64,000 nucleotides of DNA, from NCBI GenBank assembly GCA_030426265.1, contig JAUHYP010000005.1, forward strand, positions 1-64,000. The letters run 5' to 3'. Every line of letters begins with the position of its first letter. The stretch's first letter is position 1. The notes below the pieces were generated by a model. That model saw only the letters and a list, made by a program, of their open reading frames with translations. It was not told the origin of the DNA and ran no database searches. The DNA is from Gammaproteobacteria bacterium. GTDB taxonomy: Bacteria; Pseudomonadota; Gammaproteobacteria; Xanthomonadales; SZUA-36. A program made the position numbers and the translations under genes. Below, piece by piece: positions 26,658 through 35,708 of this stretch.

Positions 26658-28841
26658 CTACTTCCAGCCGAGGACGTCGTGCATGATGGACCAGCGCCGC
26701 TCGCGTTGTTCGGCGCCCTGGCCGAGCACCCAGTTGCGGTAGGCCTGGTCGACGACGCCGGTGTCGCGGGCGACGATGATCCACTCGTTGATGGTCAGGA
26801 CCAGTTCTTCCGAGCCGGTGGCCACGCCGAAGGCCACGGAGATGCGCACCGGGTCGGGCTGGGGCACCACCGCCGTGTACTCCGGGTGCAGCAGGCTCCA
26901 GCCGGAGGTGTGCTCGGCGGGCAACAGGAAGGCATCGACCTCGGGGTGCTGCCCCTCGAAGAACGGCTTCCAGACTTCGACCACCTTCGTCTCGTAGTCG
27001 GCATCGCCCAGGTAGCGCTCCAGGCTGGTGCTCAGCTGGCTCACGTCGAGCGGCACGCCGATCATCAGGCCCTCGCTCTCGTGCAGGTCGGCAATGCTGG
27101 CGAACTCGTGGCGCCGCTCGTCGCGGACCGCGAAGCCCACCGTGTTCTGCATGTAGGGCGCGCTGAAGTGCAGCCGGCCGAACCAGTTGGGCCGGTACCA
27201 GACCCCGGGCATCACATCGATGGCGCCGCTGTCGAGCATCTCCGGCAGCTTCGACCACTCCACCGGCACGAACACCGGTTCGACACCCAGACCAGTTGCC
27301 AGGCGCAGGGACAACTCCACGTCCAGGCCCACCAGTTCGCCGTTGGCGTTGATGAACGTGAACGGCAGGTTGTCCGGGTCGAAACCGATGCGCAGGCTAC
27401 CCCGCTCATTGATGCGCCGCATGATGGCGCCGCCACCGGCGCCGGTGGCGTCACCGGGCGGTGGCGCATCCAGCACGGAATAATCCCGCAGGTCTTCGGG
27501 CAGCTGCATGCCCAGGGCGCGCTGGTCCAGGTCGTACTCGGTGTCCAGCGTCAACGCCAGGATCCCCCGCACGCCGATCACCGTGGCCACGGTGGCGATG
27601 GCCATGATCGCGCCCGCCCGGAGCAGGCGCCGCGCCTCGAACTTCATGAACCCGGCCATGGCGGCGGCGCCCAGCAGCGCGAACACCAGCAGGTTCATCG
27701 CCGTGACCAGGGAATCGAACTTGCCGGTCACAACGGTGGTGGGGATGTACAGCATGAACAGGTCGTGCGGCAGGCTGAACAGGTCCAGCAGAAATGGCAG
27801 GGCGATCTGCGCCTTGGCGAAGTAGCTGGGGATGCCGGCGCTGAACAGCGAGGGATACTCCGCCAGGCTGAGCGGCGCCCCGGCCAGCCAGGCCGCGAAG
27901 GGGATGAACAGAAGGGTCAGCAGCTTGCCCGCGTTGGGGAAGTTGAACAGCACGGGGATCATCACGTCCGCGGCCGAATCGCTGCGTTCGTCCAGCAGAC
28001 CATGCTTTTCGAACAACTGCTTGGAGCGCTCGATCAGCAGCGGCAGCACGATGAAGGCGCTGTGCGCCACGAAGGCCGTCAGCAGCGCGTCCTTGGCCAC
28101 GCCCACCACCTCGCGGTAGCTGAAGGGCGTCATCGCCGTCACCAGCAAGGGCAGGATCACGAAGCCCACCAGCAGCGACACCGCCGCGAAGGCCAGGAAG
28201 TACGCCTCCAGGCGCACGAAGGTCTCCAGGTCCATGGTGCCGGCAGTGGCGGCCACGATGCAGAACACGCCGTAGGGCGTCAGGGCGATCACCATGTAGG
28301 TGATGCGCACGATGGCCTCGTTCCAGACCCGCAGGGGGTCGAGCAGGCGCGCCTTGTCATCGAGGCCCATCACCGCGATGCCCAGCAGGCAGCTGAACAG
28401 CACCACGGCGGGCACCACGTTGCGCGACAGCGACTCGAAGGGGTTGGAAGTGAAATAGATGTCCGCCAACGAGAAGTCGCGCGGCGGCTCCACGAGCGCC
28501 GAGGAATAGAACGAGGCGCTGACGATGTCCGGAAAGGCAAAGGGCATGGCCGTCAGTACGATGACCATCACCGCCCACACGGCCAGCAACAGCATGCCGC
28601 CACGCAGGGCGAGCCGTTTGGCCTCGCCGGGCGCCAACTGGCCGAAGGCCACCACCAGCGCCGCAACCAGGTAGGGCAGCACCGTCATCTGCATCAGGCG
28701 AATGTAGATTTCGCCCAGCGGCTGCAGGTTCGCCGCCGGCTCACCGAAGAACAGGCCCACCACCACGCCCAGCCCCAGGCCGATGAGAATCTTCGCGGAT
28801 AGGCTCAGGCGCGACCAGGCGCGCCATCCGGTGGTGACCAT
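26658..28841 (-). CDS. Dicarboxylate/amino-acid:cation symporter fused to a periplasmic binding domain
   Basis: 727 aa. Residues about 15-425 form a DAACS/GltP-like symporter with about eight helices and re-entrant loops (LPYLVAALVVAFGQLAPGE, MTPFSYREVVGVAKDALLTA). After a last helix at about 400-425, residues about 478-710 form a family-3 solute-binding domain (RGSLRIGFDPDNLPFTFIN, GELVGLDVELSLRLA). The binding domain would sit in the periplasm, tethered to the carrier, perhaps to feed it amino acids or dicarboxylates. Start ATG 28841 follows AAGGAG. I read it as one continuous frame, so the fusion is not an annotation error. Confidence 0.85.
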   Translation of the reverse strand: MVTTGWRAWSRLSLSAKILIGLGLGVVVGLFFGEPAANLQPLGEIYIRLMQMTVLPYLVAALVVAFGQLAPGEAKRLALRGGMLLLAVWAVMVIVLTAMPFAFPDIVSASFYSSALVEPPRDFSLADIYFTSNPFESLSRNVVPAVVLFSCLLGIAVMGLDDKARLLDPLRVWNEAIVRITYMVIALTPYGVFCIVAATAGTMDLETFVRLEAYFLAFAAVSLLVGFVILPLLVTAMTPFSYREVVGVAKDALLTAFVAHSAFIVLPLLIERSKQLFEKHGLLDERSDSAADVMIPVLFNFPNAGKLLTLLFIPFAAWLAGAPLSLAEYPSLFSAGIPSYFAKAQIALPFLLDLFSLPHDLFMLYIPTTVVTGKFDSLVTAMNLLVFALLGAAAMAGFMKFEARRLLRAGAIMAIATVATVIGVRGILALTLDTEYDLDQRALGMQLPEDLRDYSVLDAPPPGDATGAGGGAIMRRINERGSLRIGFDPDNLPFTFINANGELVGLDVELSLRLATGLGVEPVFVPVEWSKLPEMLDSGAIDVMPGVWYRPNWFGRLHFSAPYMQNTVGFAVRDERRHEFASIADLHESEGLMIGVPLDVSQLSTSLERYLGDADYETKVVEVWKPFFEGQHPEVDAFLLPAEHTSGWSLLHPEYTAVVPQPDPVRISVAFGVATGSEELVLTINEWIIVARDTGVVDQAYRNWVLGQGAEQRERRWSIMHDVLGWK

Positions 28842-29022
28842 GGCTGGGGGCTGCTCCTTGCCTGCCGGAAACGGGTGGGGGCCATGCTAGCACCGCCCGA
28901 CTTTGGATGGCGCGATCGAAAACTGTCGCCTCCTCTCCGTCTAGGAGCCACTTGGCCCCCAGCAGCGTGACGACAATCCAGAAGACGTAAACGACCAGCG
29001 AAATTGACTGGCGCTTGTCCAT
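28741..29022 (-). CDS. Doubtful small membrane ORF overlapping the symporter start
   Basis: 93-aa frame. The first 45 codons encode a plausible single transmembrane helix (ISLVVYVFWIVVTLLGAKWL) and end before the symporter ATG. The rest overlaps the symporter gene in another frame and is low-complexity. Either a short membrane protein whose true end is unclear, or a decayed gene remnant. No recognisable family. Confidence 0.2.
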   Translation of the reverse strand: MDKRQSISLVVYVFWIVVTLLGAKWLLDGEEATVFDRAIQSRAVLAWPPPVSGRQGAAPSHGHHRMARLVAPEPIREDSHRPGAGRGGGPVLR

Positions 29023-29105
29023 GGAATTCCCACCCCGGCTGAAGGTCGACTTCAGTAGTCAAGAAGCACAGAACCGTTTGAGCCAGGCGGCATCCAGGAT
29101 GGATC

Positions 29106-29125
29106 TGGCGCGCTGGAGCGCGCCA
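29106..29125. other. GC-rich hairpin, 9-base arms
   Basis: TGGCGCGCT and AGCGCGCCA form a tight stem 27 bp after the stop of the small exported protein at 29152-29646. There is no T-tract. It may mark the transcript end. Confidence 0.3.
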
Positions 29126-29151
29126 TTCATTCGCTGACGCCGTTTACGGGC

Positions 29152-29646
29152 TCAGGACGCTTCGGCTTCCGGTTCCGAGTCCTCGTCGAACAGGTGCCAG
29201 TCCACTTCCGGGTTGGCCATGAGCGCGTCGACTTCCGCGCAGAAGGGCACGGCGCTGCCGGCGTGTTCGGCGATCATCACGCCCAGCACGATCCCGAAGT
29301 TGGTGGCCAGGGCCGCATTCCAGTGCTTCTGCTTTTCCTCGTCGAGTTCGTCCCAGTTGGCCGGACGAAGCGCCAGCATGGCGGCGCCCACCTTTTCCGG
29401 GTCCGTGTGCACCGTGTCGCAGACCTGTTCCGCGGCCAGGTGGTACGCAATGAGCTGTAGCTTTGAAATGGCGTCCGGCGACATGAAGGGCGCAGCGATG
29501 GCATGCACATGGTCCCAGGCGGCCTGGGCATGGCTTTCGAAGCCCTCGACCACTTCAGACTCTTCCTGCGCCTGGAGCGGCCCGGCCATGAGCCCGAGCG
29601 CGGCGACGGGGGCGAGAAAACGCAATGACGTTCGTTTCGATTTCAT
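29152..29646 (-). CDS. Small exported protein of unknown function
   Basis: 164 aa from ATG 29646, which follows GGGGAGTGACC. The signal peptide ends LQA-Q. The mature part is alpha-helical in character with two cysteines (VCDTV and PFCAEV) that could form a disulfide, and an acidic tail (DEDSEPEAEAS). I do not recognise the family. It lies in a minus-strand group of three small exported proteins. Confidence 0.65.
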   Translation of the reverse strand: MKSKRTSLRFLAPVAALGLMAGPLQAQEESEVVEGFESHAQAAWDHVHAIAAPFMSPDAISKLQLIAYHLAAEQVCDTVHTDPEKVGAAMLALRPANWDELDEEKQKHWNAALATNFGIVLGVMIAEHAGSAVPFCAEVDALMANPEVDWHLFDEDSEPEAEAS

Positions 29647-29657
29647 GGTCACTCCCC

Positions 29658-30203
29658 TCAGTGGAACTCGCGGTTGGTCCAGTAGGCGCTGTAGCCGTGT
29701 CCGCTCTCATAGCACTGGCGGGTGTTGCGGTAGCACGTGACGCCACGGGCGGGCGACCAGGTCGACGAGCGATTGTCGTGATCGCGGTAATCGTTGTGGT
29801 CGTAGTCGTGGTCGTTATCGTGGCTCTTCTTCGCCGAGGCGATGGCGGCGATCACGGCAATCGCGGCGACGCCGGCGGCGACCTTCTTCGCCTTGTCGTC
29901 ATCGTCATCGTCGTCGTAACGGGTCGGCCAGCCGTTGAATTCGAGGTCCTCGACCCGGCCGTTGTCCACCCAGCATTCGAACCAGGCGTTGTCCCCGTCC
30001 CGCTCGGCGTAGCCGGTCACCTTGTAGTCATTGCCGCGGTGGGACACGGTCAGGCCGTGAAAGCGCTCCGCGTCGTGGCGGCGCTCCATGGCCTCTTCGC
30101 ACTCGTACTCGGCGTCGCGGGACGCACGTGATGCCGAGGCGTCTTCCGCAACGATCACCAGGGCGAGCAGCCCGGTGACCAGGGGCAATAACCATCGATT
30201 CAT
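29658..30203 (-). CDS. Exported Asp/His-rich protein of unknown function
   Basis: 181 aa. The signal peptide ends ASA. The mature N-terminal half has a small beta domain with three cysteines (YECEEAM, WFECWVD, VTCYRN). A run of seven aspartates is followed by an alanine-rich hydrophobic segment (VAAGVAAIAVIAAIASA, about 110-126) and an Asp/His/Asn-rich stretch (HDNDHDYDHNDYRDHDN) that could bind metal. The family is unknown. It is separated from its neighbours by 11 and 27 bp, so one operon is likely. Confidence 0.6.
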   Translation of the reverse strand: MNRWLLPLVTGLLALVIVAEDASASRASRDAEYECEEAMERRHDAERFHGLTVSHRGNDYKVTGYAERDGDNAWFECWVDNGRVEDLEFNGWPTRYDDDDDDDKAKKVAAGVAAIAVIAAIASAKKSHDNDHDYDHNDYRDHDNRSSTWSPARGVTCYRNTRQCYESGHGYSAYWTNREFH

Positions 30204-30230
30204 GGGTGTTTCCTCCGCTTGTTGTTGGCC

Positions 30231-30758
30231 TCAGTTCTTGCAGGCGGGGTAGCCGGGCGCACGGCCGACCTTGTCGACCTTGCCGTCGACCACGTCGATC
30301 ACCACGCATTCGGCGGTCCGTGGGCTGAACCACCAGGACTTGGCCAGGTCCGCGCCCTTGAACAGGTCGACCTGTTTGAAACCGTCACGCTCCATGCGCG
30401 AATCGACGGCCGAAGCGCGCGCGCCGACCAGGTCGGAGAAGTCGTGAGGATGGCGGCCCGAACTGCCTCCGCCCTGGTCGCAATCCAGCTTCGGTGCGAC
30501 CACGATCGAGTCGTAGCGCCCGTCGTAGGTCACCACACTGAGGCACTGCTGATTGGACGGGTTCCACCAGTTTGCCCAGATGCGGTCAGTGCCCTTCTGG
30601 GACTTGATGAACTCGTAGCCCCGGCTTTCCAGCTGGGTTTCGCCGCCGGCGGCACGGGCGCCGACCAGGTCCTGCAGGTGGGAAGGCGTGTCCTGGGCCG
30701 CCACGGAGGCGGATAGCGAGGCAACGAGCAACACGGTGGTGGGAACGATGGGTTTCAT
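30231..30758 (-). CDS. Exported protein with a duplicated domain
   Basis: 175 aa from ATG 30758, which follows AAGGAGGAGTTCC. After a signal peptide (ends VAA-Q) there are two copies of an approximately 70-residue unit. Each starts DLVGARA, has an aromatic W-x-x-P centre (NWWNPSNQQC and SWWFSPRTAEC) and ends in V-x-x-x-P-x-x-x-C. One cysteine pair per unit suggests disulfides. No known function. A longer reading from 31118 would overlap the divergent dikinase-like gene and is rejected. Confidence 0.65.
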   Translation of the reverse strand: MKPIVPTTVLLVASLSASVAAQDTPSHLQDLVGARAAGGETQLESRGYEFIKSQKGTDRIWANWWNPSNQQCLSVVTYDGRYDSIVVAPKLDCDQGGGSSGRHPHDFSDLVGARASAVDSRMERDGFKQVDLFKGADLAKSWWFSPRTAECVVIDVVDGKVDKVGRAPGYPACKN

Positions 30759-30960
30759 GGAACTCCTCCTTGTGCCGCGTCGCGCGGCATGCGCGGTTGG
30801 GCGAGGGGGAGCATTCTGGCGGCAGGAGCCTACCGTTCGATGACGGTCGATTCCCCCGAGCCGGGGCATCTCTATCAACGATAGCAGCGGGATTCCGCGT
30901 CCGCCACGCGAAAACCGCTGGCCTATACTGGAATTTCCTGCGCGCCCATGGGGGGACTGC

Positions 30961-33870
30961 ATGACCGGCTCGAAACGCTCGCTCTTCCCGGCCCTGACCA
31001 TTGCGATGGTCATGACGGCCTCCACCATGGCCGACGATGTTCCCACCTGGCGCGGCTGGATCGCCGACATGAAATCCAGCGAACGCGGTCCCTTCCAACG
31101 CATCCGCTGGTTCTGCAATGACGGCCAGGTGCTGCCCCCGAAAGCCTACGCCTGCCAGGATCACGGCGGCGGCGTGCAGCACGGCCAGTGGAGCGAGCAC
31201 ACCCTGCTGCTCCGGCAGAACGGCTACCTGGTCGCCAACCTGCTCGCGGGCCTGGAGCCGGACAGCTGGCTGTCGGGGGACGAGAGCTGCGAGCGTTACG
31301 GCCAGCTGCTGGTGGAGCGCTTCCTTGTGGGCGCCGACGACGGCTGGATCTTCCGCCGCGCGCTGTTCTACCGCGGCGCCATCCAGGAGGAGGACGAGCG
31401 CGAAGGCGCCCGCGCCCTGCTCACCGCCATGGCGACCGACCCCTGGTGGGCCGGTGCCGGATTCCCGGCCTGGCGCATCGGCGCCAAGCTGCTGCCGCAC
31501 GGCGGCGACAGCGCCTCGGTGGACCGGGTCCGCCAGCAATCGGCCAGCCTGTCGGACCGCGACGCGGGCTTCCGCGATCTGCGCGCCAAGATCCACGGCG
31601 CCCCGGACGCCAGCGACGCCGAGCGCGTGCGCGCCTATGCCGCCGGCCTGGACGAGACGCAGCGCGCGCCCTACCTGGCCCTGGCGGAAGAGATCGACGC
31701 GGTCTACTCAGCACCACCGCTGGACGAGCAACTGGCGGCGTTTCTGGAGGGCGGTCCGCCTTCCGAACTGGCCGAAGCCGTTACCGCGGCCCGGGACACC
31801 CTGGCTGCGGCCCAAACGCCGCTGGCCCGCCTGCAGGCATCCGCCGGATTGCTCGCCGGCCTGTTCGAAGCCATCCCCGAAACCGATTCCGCCCGCTGGC
31901 GCCTGGCCGCCCTGGACCTGGGCCTGGCGGTGGAGACGGACTTCTTTGCCCGCGCCGCCGAGATCCGCCCCGCCCTGGGTACCATGAGCCGGGCCGAACA
32001 CGCCGCCGTGCTGGCCGCGGCCGGACAGGCCGCCTACGGGGCGGGCCTGATCAATCTGCGTCTGCATGGAGAGCTGGAGCGCGCCCTCAAACAGCTGGAC
32101 GCCGGCCGGGTGAACCTGTCGACCTATCGCGAGGTGCTCGCCACCCTGAACCGCGTGCCGGGTTGGGGCACCCAGCGCCTGCGCATGCATTTCTTCGGCG
32201 CCATGCAGCAGCTCGGCGAGCTCGAGCCCATGGCCATGCGCTTCATCCAGGACCAGCTGCGCGCCAGCCCCCTGCTGCTGTTCGCCGACACGCTGAAGGT
32301 GCTGTCCAGCGACGCCGGTCAGCTGGCCGGCGTGCGCCACCGCATTTTCGACACCGAGGCCGGCACGGCCTTCAACGCGCTCAACCCCGGCGTCGCCCGT
32401 GGCGTGCTGCGCGTGAAGCCGGACCTGTCCGACGTCGAGACCCTGGCGCCGGACGGCATCTACGTGCTGCCGGAGACGGTGTCCGACCTGCCACCCGTGC
32501 GCGGGATTCTCACCGCCGGCGAGGGCAACCCGCTGTCGCACGTGCAGCTGCTGGCGCGCAACCTGGGCATTCCCAACGCGACGGTGGGCGAGCAGTGGCT
32601 GGAGACCCTGGCGCAGCATGACGGCCAGGCCGTGGTGCTGGCTGTCAGCGCCGCCGGCCTGGTGGAGATCGTCCCCGACGGGCCGGAATGGGATGCGGTG
32701 TTCGACGCCGACGCGGGCGACGAGGAGGCCGCGCTGATCCGCCCGGACCTGGACAAGCTGCGCCTGGACGTGGACGAGTTCCTGCCCCTGGACGGCCTGC
32801 GCGCCGACGACTCAGGCCGCACCGTCGGGCCCAAGGCGGCCAAGCTGGGAGAATTGCGCAGTCACTATCCCGAGGCGGTTTCCAACGGCCTGGCCATTCC
32901 CTTCGGGCTGTTCAAGGCCCAGGCCCTGGAGCAGCCGCACGGCGACGGCACCCTGCGCGAGTGGATGGTCGAGCGCTTCGAGGCGCTGGGGCCGGTGGAT
33001 CCGGGCGACCCGGACCAGGCCCGCCAGTACGAGGCCTTTCGCGCGGAACTTTACGATCGCCTGGCCTCGACCCCGGTGGAGGGCGCCTTCCAGGACCAGC
33101 TGATGGCGGACCTGCGGGGGGTGTTCGGAGATGAACTGCCCGGCCTGTTCATCCGCTCCGACACCAACGTCGAGGACCTGGCCGGCTTCACCGGGGCCGG
33201 GCTGAACCTGACCCTGCCCAACGTGATCGGCGAGGACGCCCTGATGGCCGGCATCCAGCGCGTGTGGGCCTCGCCGTTCACGGCGCGGGCCTTCGCCTGG
33301 CGGCAATCGCTGATGAGCGAGCCGGAGCACGTCTACACTTCCATCCTGCTGCTCGAATCCACGCCTTCGGAGAAGTCCGGGGTGCTGGTGACGCGCGACA
33401 TCGACACCGGCGACGGCGACCGTCTGTCGGTGGCGGTCAACGAGGGTATCGGCGGCGCGGTGGACGGCCAGGCGGCGGAAAGCCTGCGCATCGACCGCAA
33501 GTCAGGTGCGGTGAAGGTGCTGGCCACCGCCACCGCCCCGACGCGGCGGGTCCCGAACCCACAGGGCGGACTGCACGAAGTACCCGCCAGCGGCAGCGAC
33601 ACGGTGCTGCAGCCCGGCGAGGTCCGCCAGCTGATCGAATTCGCCGACAGCCTGCCCGAACGTTTCCCGCCCATCGTCGATGACGAGGGCAATCCCACCG
33701 CGGCGGATGTGGAGTTCGGCTTCGTGGACGGGGAACTGCGGTTGTTCCAGCTGCGGCCTTTCCTGGAAAGCCGCTATTCCATCGGCGCGGCCCACCTGGC
33801 CGCCATGGACGAGGGACTGGCCGACACCCGGCGCGTGCGCGTGGAGATGAACGAGGCGCCGGGGTCATGA
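30961..33870 (+). CDS. Exported glucan-water-dikinase-like / PEP-utilising enzyme
   Basis: 969 aa. A Sec-type signal peptide (residues 1-24, ending TMA) precedes an N-terminal region of about 480 residues without a family I recognise, bearing cysteines at WFCND, YACQD and ESCER. A phosphohistidine swivel domain follows with NPLSHVQLLARN (His527). A C-terminal ATP-grasp domain has VGPKAAKLGEL, RSDTNVEDLAGFTGAG (from about 731) and ends ELRLFQLRPF. The order swivel then ATP-grasp, and the two motifs, resemble plant glucan water dikinases more than PEP synthase. An ATP-using dikinase with a signal peptide is unexpected. Start ATG 30961 follows GGGGGGACTGC. Its stop overlaps the next start (ATGA). 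Confidence 0.75.
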   Translation: MTGSKRSLFPALTIAMVMTASTMADDVPTWRGWIADMKSSERGPFQRIRWFCNDGQVLPPKAYACQDHGGGVQHGQWSEHTLLLRQNGYLVANLLAGLEPDSWLSGDESCERYGQLLVERFLVGADDGWIFRRALFYRGAIQEEDEREGARALLTAMATDPWWAGAGFPAWRIGAKLLPHGGDSASVDRVRQQSASLSDRDAGFRDLRAKIHGAPDASDAERVRAYAAGLDETQRAPYLALAEEIDAVYSAPPLDEQLAAFLEGGPPSELAEAVTAARDTLAAAQTPLARLQASAGLLAGLFEAIPETDSARWRLAALDLGLAVETDFFARAAEIRPALGTMSRAEHAAVLAAAGQAAYGAGLINLRLHGELERALKQLDAGRVNLSTYREVLATLNRVPGWGTQRLRMHFFGAMQQLGELEPMAMRFIQDQLRASPLLLFADTLKVLSSDAGQLAGVRHRIFDTEAGTAFNALNPGVARGVLRVKPDLSDVETLAPDGIYVLPETVSDLPPVRGILTAGEGNPLSHVQLLARNLGIPNATVGEQWLETLAQHDGQAVVLAVSAAGLVEIVPDGPEWDAVFDADAGDEEAALIRPDLDKLRLDVDEFLPLDGLRADDSGRTVGPKAAKLGELRSHYPEAVSNGLAIPFGLFKAQALEQPHGDGTLREWMVERFEALGPVDPGDPDQARQYEAFRAELYDRLASTPVEGAFQDQLMADLRGVFGDELPGLFIRSDTNVEDLAGFTGAGLNLTLPNVIGEDALMAGIQRVWASPFTARAFAWRQSLMSEPEHVYTSILLLESTPSEKSGVLVTRDIDTGDGDRLSVAVNEGIGGAVDGQAAESLRIDRKSGAVKVLATATAPTRRVPNPQGGLHEVPASGSDTVLQPGEVRQLIEFADSLPERFPPIVDDEGNPTAADVEFGFVDGELRLFQLRPFLESRYSIGAAHLAAMDEGLADTRRVRVEMNEAPGS

Positions 33871-35138
33871 GGAGCCTGTTGAGTGCGCTCCTCGCACTGA
33901 CCCTTCCGATATTCCCCACCGGCCCCGCCGGCGCCTGGCCGCTGGACGGCTACCCGGACACCGGCATCCGCCGCCTGGAATACGACCGCCTGGTGGTCGC
34001 CGGAGAATTTCAGGGCACCGCACCGCCGGTCGGAGCCCGCCTGCCGACTTCCGCCATCGACCTGCGCCTCACCGGGCTCGCGGACCTGGACCTGCCCACA
34101 CCCGACCCGGCCTTCACCGATGAGATCAAGGGCCTGCTGGGTGTGAATGCCGATGTCTACGCCCTGGCCGTGCTGGACCTGAGTGACCTCGACGACATCA
34201 CCTACGCCGAGTGGCGTGGTGACTACCACCAGAACGTCGGCAGCGTGGGCAAGCTGGTGGCGGTGCTGGGGCTGTTGCAGGCCCTGGCCGACACCTGGCC
34301 GGAGGATACGGGCCAGCGCTGGGAGGTCATGAAGCAGACCCCCGTGATCGCGGACAGCTTCTCCCAGAGCGACCACCACACGGTGCGTTTCTACGACCCG
34401 GACAGCCGCACCACCCACCGCCGCTCCATCGCCATCGACGACGAGGCCAGCCTGTTCGAGTACCTGGACTGGACGGTCTCGGTCAGCTCCAACTCCGCCG
34501 CCGCCATGGTGATGCGCGAGGCCATGCTGTTGCGCGAACTCGGCCAGGATTATCCACCCGACAACGAGGCCATCCCCGGCATCCTGGACGGCCTGGGCAG
34601 TTCGGGCCGCACGACCCTGTTCCAGGAGACCTTCTGGGCGCCCATGGCGCGCAACGGCATCGACCTGGCCGATTTCCGGCAGGGCAGTTTCTTCACCCGC
34701 GGCGGCAAGGCCCGGGTCAACGGCGGCGGCGACAGCTACGCCACGGTGCGCGCCCTGGCGCTCTACGCCCTGCGCATGGAGCAGGGCCGCCTGGTGGACG
34801 AATGGTCCAGCCGCCAGCTCAAGCGCCTGCTCTACCTCACCGAACGCCGCATCCGCTACGCCAGCTCGCCGAAACTCCGGGATGCGGCCGTGTGGTTCAA
34901 GAGCGGCTCGCTGTACGGTTGCAAGGAAGAGCCCGGCTTCGACTGCGGCGCCTACCGGGGCAACGTGCGCAACTACATGAATTCCCTGGCCATCGTCGAG
35001 CAGGAAGTCGACGGCCAACGCATCCACTACATCTCGGCCCTCATCTCCAACAAGCTCCGCGAGAACGCCGCCGTCGCCCACCAGAACCTCGGCGGCGCCG
35101 TCCACGAACTCATCCTGGCCCGCCACGCCGCGAACTGA
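33867..35138 (+). CDS. Exported serine hydrolase, class A beta-lactamase/PBP type
   Basis: 423 aa with a signal peptide ending AGA. Catalytic SxxK is Ser126-Val-Gly-Lys129 in NVGSVGKL. The second motif is SSN (207-209) in SVSSNSAAA. The third is KSG in WFKSGSLYG. This is the class A beta-lactamase/low-mass PBP fold with an unusual N-terminal region of about 80 residues. It starts inside the stop of the dikinase-like gene (ATGA), so the two proteins are translated together and may act on the same envelope or extracellular material. Confidence 0.8.
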   Translation: MRSLLSALLALTLPIFPTGPAGAWPLDGYPDTGIRRLEYDRLVVAGEFQGTAPPVGARLPTSAIDLRLTGLADLDLPTPDPAFTDEIKGLLGVNADVYALAVLDLSDLDDITYAEWRGDYHQNVGSVGKLVAVLGLLQALADTWPEDTGQRWEVMKQTPVIADSFSQSDHHTVRFYDPDSRTTHRRSIAIDDEASLFEYLDWTVSVSSNSAAAMVMREAMLLRELGQDYPPDNEAIPGILDGLGSSGRTTLFQETFWAPMARNGIDLADFRQGSFFTRGGKARVNGGGDSYATVRALALYALRMEQGRLVDEWSSRQLKRLLYLTERRIRYASSPKLRDAAVWFKSGSLYGCKEEPGFDCGAYRGNVRNYMNSLAIVEQEVDGQRIHYISALISNKLRENAAVAHQNLGGAVHELILARHAAN

Positions 35139-35264
35139 TCCCGGTTGGGGCCGGACGGGGGCCCCGTGTGGGTCCGGATGGGCGCGTTTTGGGTCCGAGC
35201 CATTGTTTTACTGATGCGTGTCGTTTGCCGCCGGTTGGTTCTTGCTTCGTAGGGCGGCTCGGTA

Positions 35265-35451
35265 CGTGACCCCCTGCACCCGGATCGGTCCGTTGGCCTT
35301 CGGCTGCCCTCCCGATCCTGCGCTTGGTGGGGCCGGCCGACAGGCCATCCTGGCCTGATGCGGCCTCAATCCGCCATCCCTGGCGGATTGACCCCAGTCG
35401 CTCCGGCTCACTCGGCAACGGCCCTGATTGATCCGGGTGCAGGGGGTCACG
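35265..35451 (-). repeat. Palindromic element A (187 bp, 22-base inverted ends)
   Basis: The ends are exact 22-base inverted repeats (35265-35286 and 35430-35451; CGTGACCCCCTGCACCCGG core). Read on the minus strand it aligns along its whole length with element B at 35709-35899. Inside is a hairpin with arms CAATCCGCCA and TGGCGGATTG, then an invariant hairpin CAGGCCA-GGA-TGGCCTG. The element is the centre of a larger imperfect palindrome, 35171-35543. No coding potential or transposase. It may be a MITE-like element or a structured RNA. Confidence 0.75.
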
Positions 35452-35708
35452 CACCGAGCCTCGATCGGGTGAGCCGGACCGGCGGCAACTGGGGTATCGC
35501 TTCCTTCCTTGGCCTGGGGAACCCAAAGCACGCCCATCCGGCCCCACCCACCCCGTCCTTCGGGGAAGGGCGATGGTGCATCACGTACTCCGGCCGTTCA
35601 CCGGCCGCCACCTACCACCTCAACGAGACGACCCCAAACCCTCACCAAACCGCTCCCCTGACGGAGGCCGTGTCTTAAGCCAACACGAGTCCCCGGTGTA
35701 GCCCCGTG

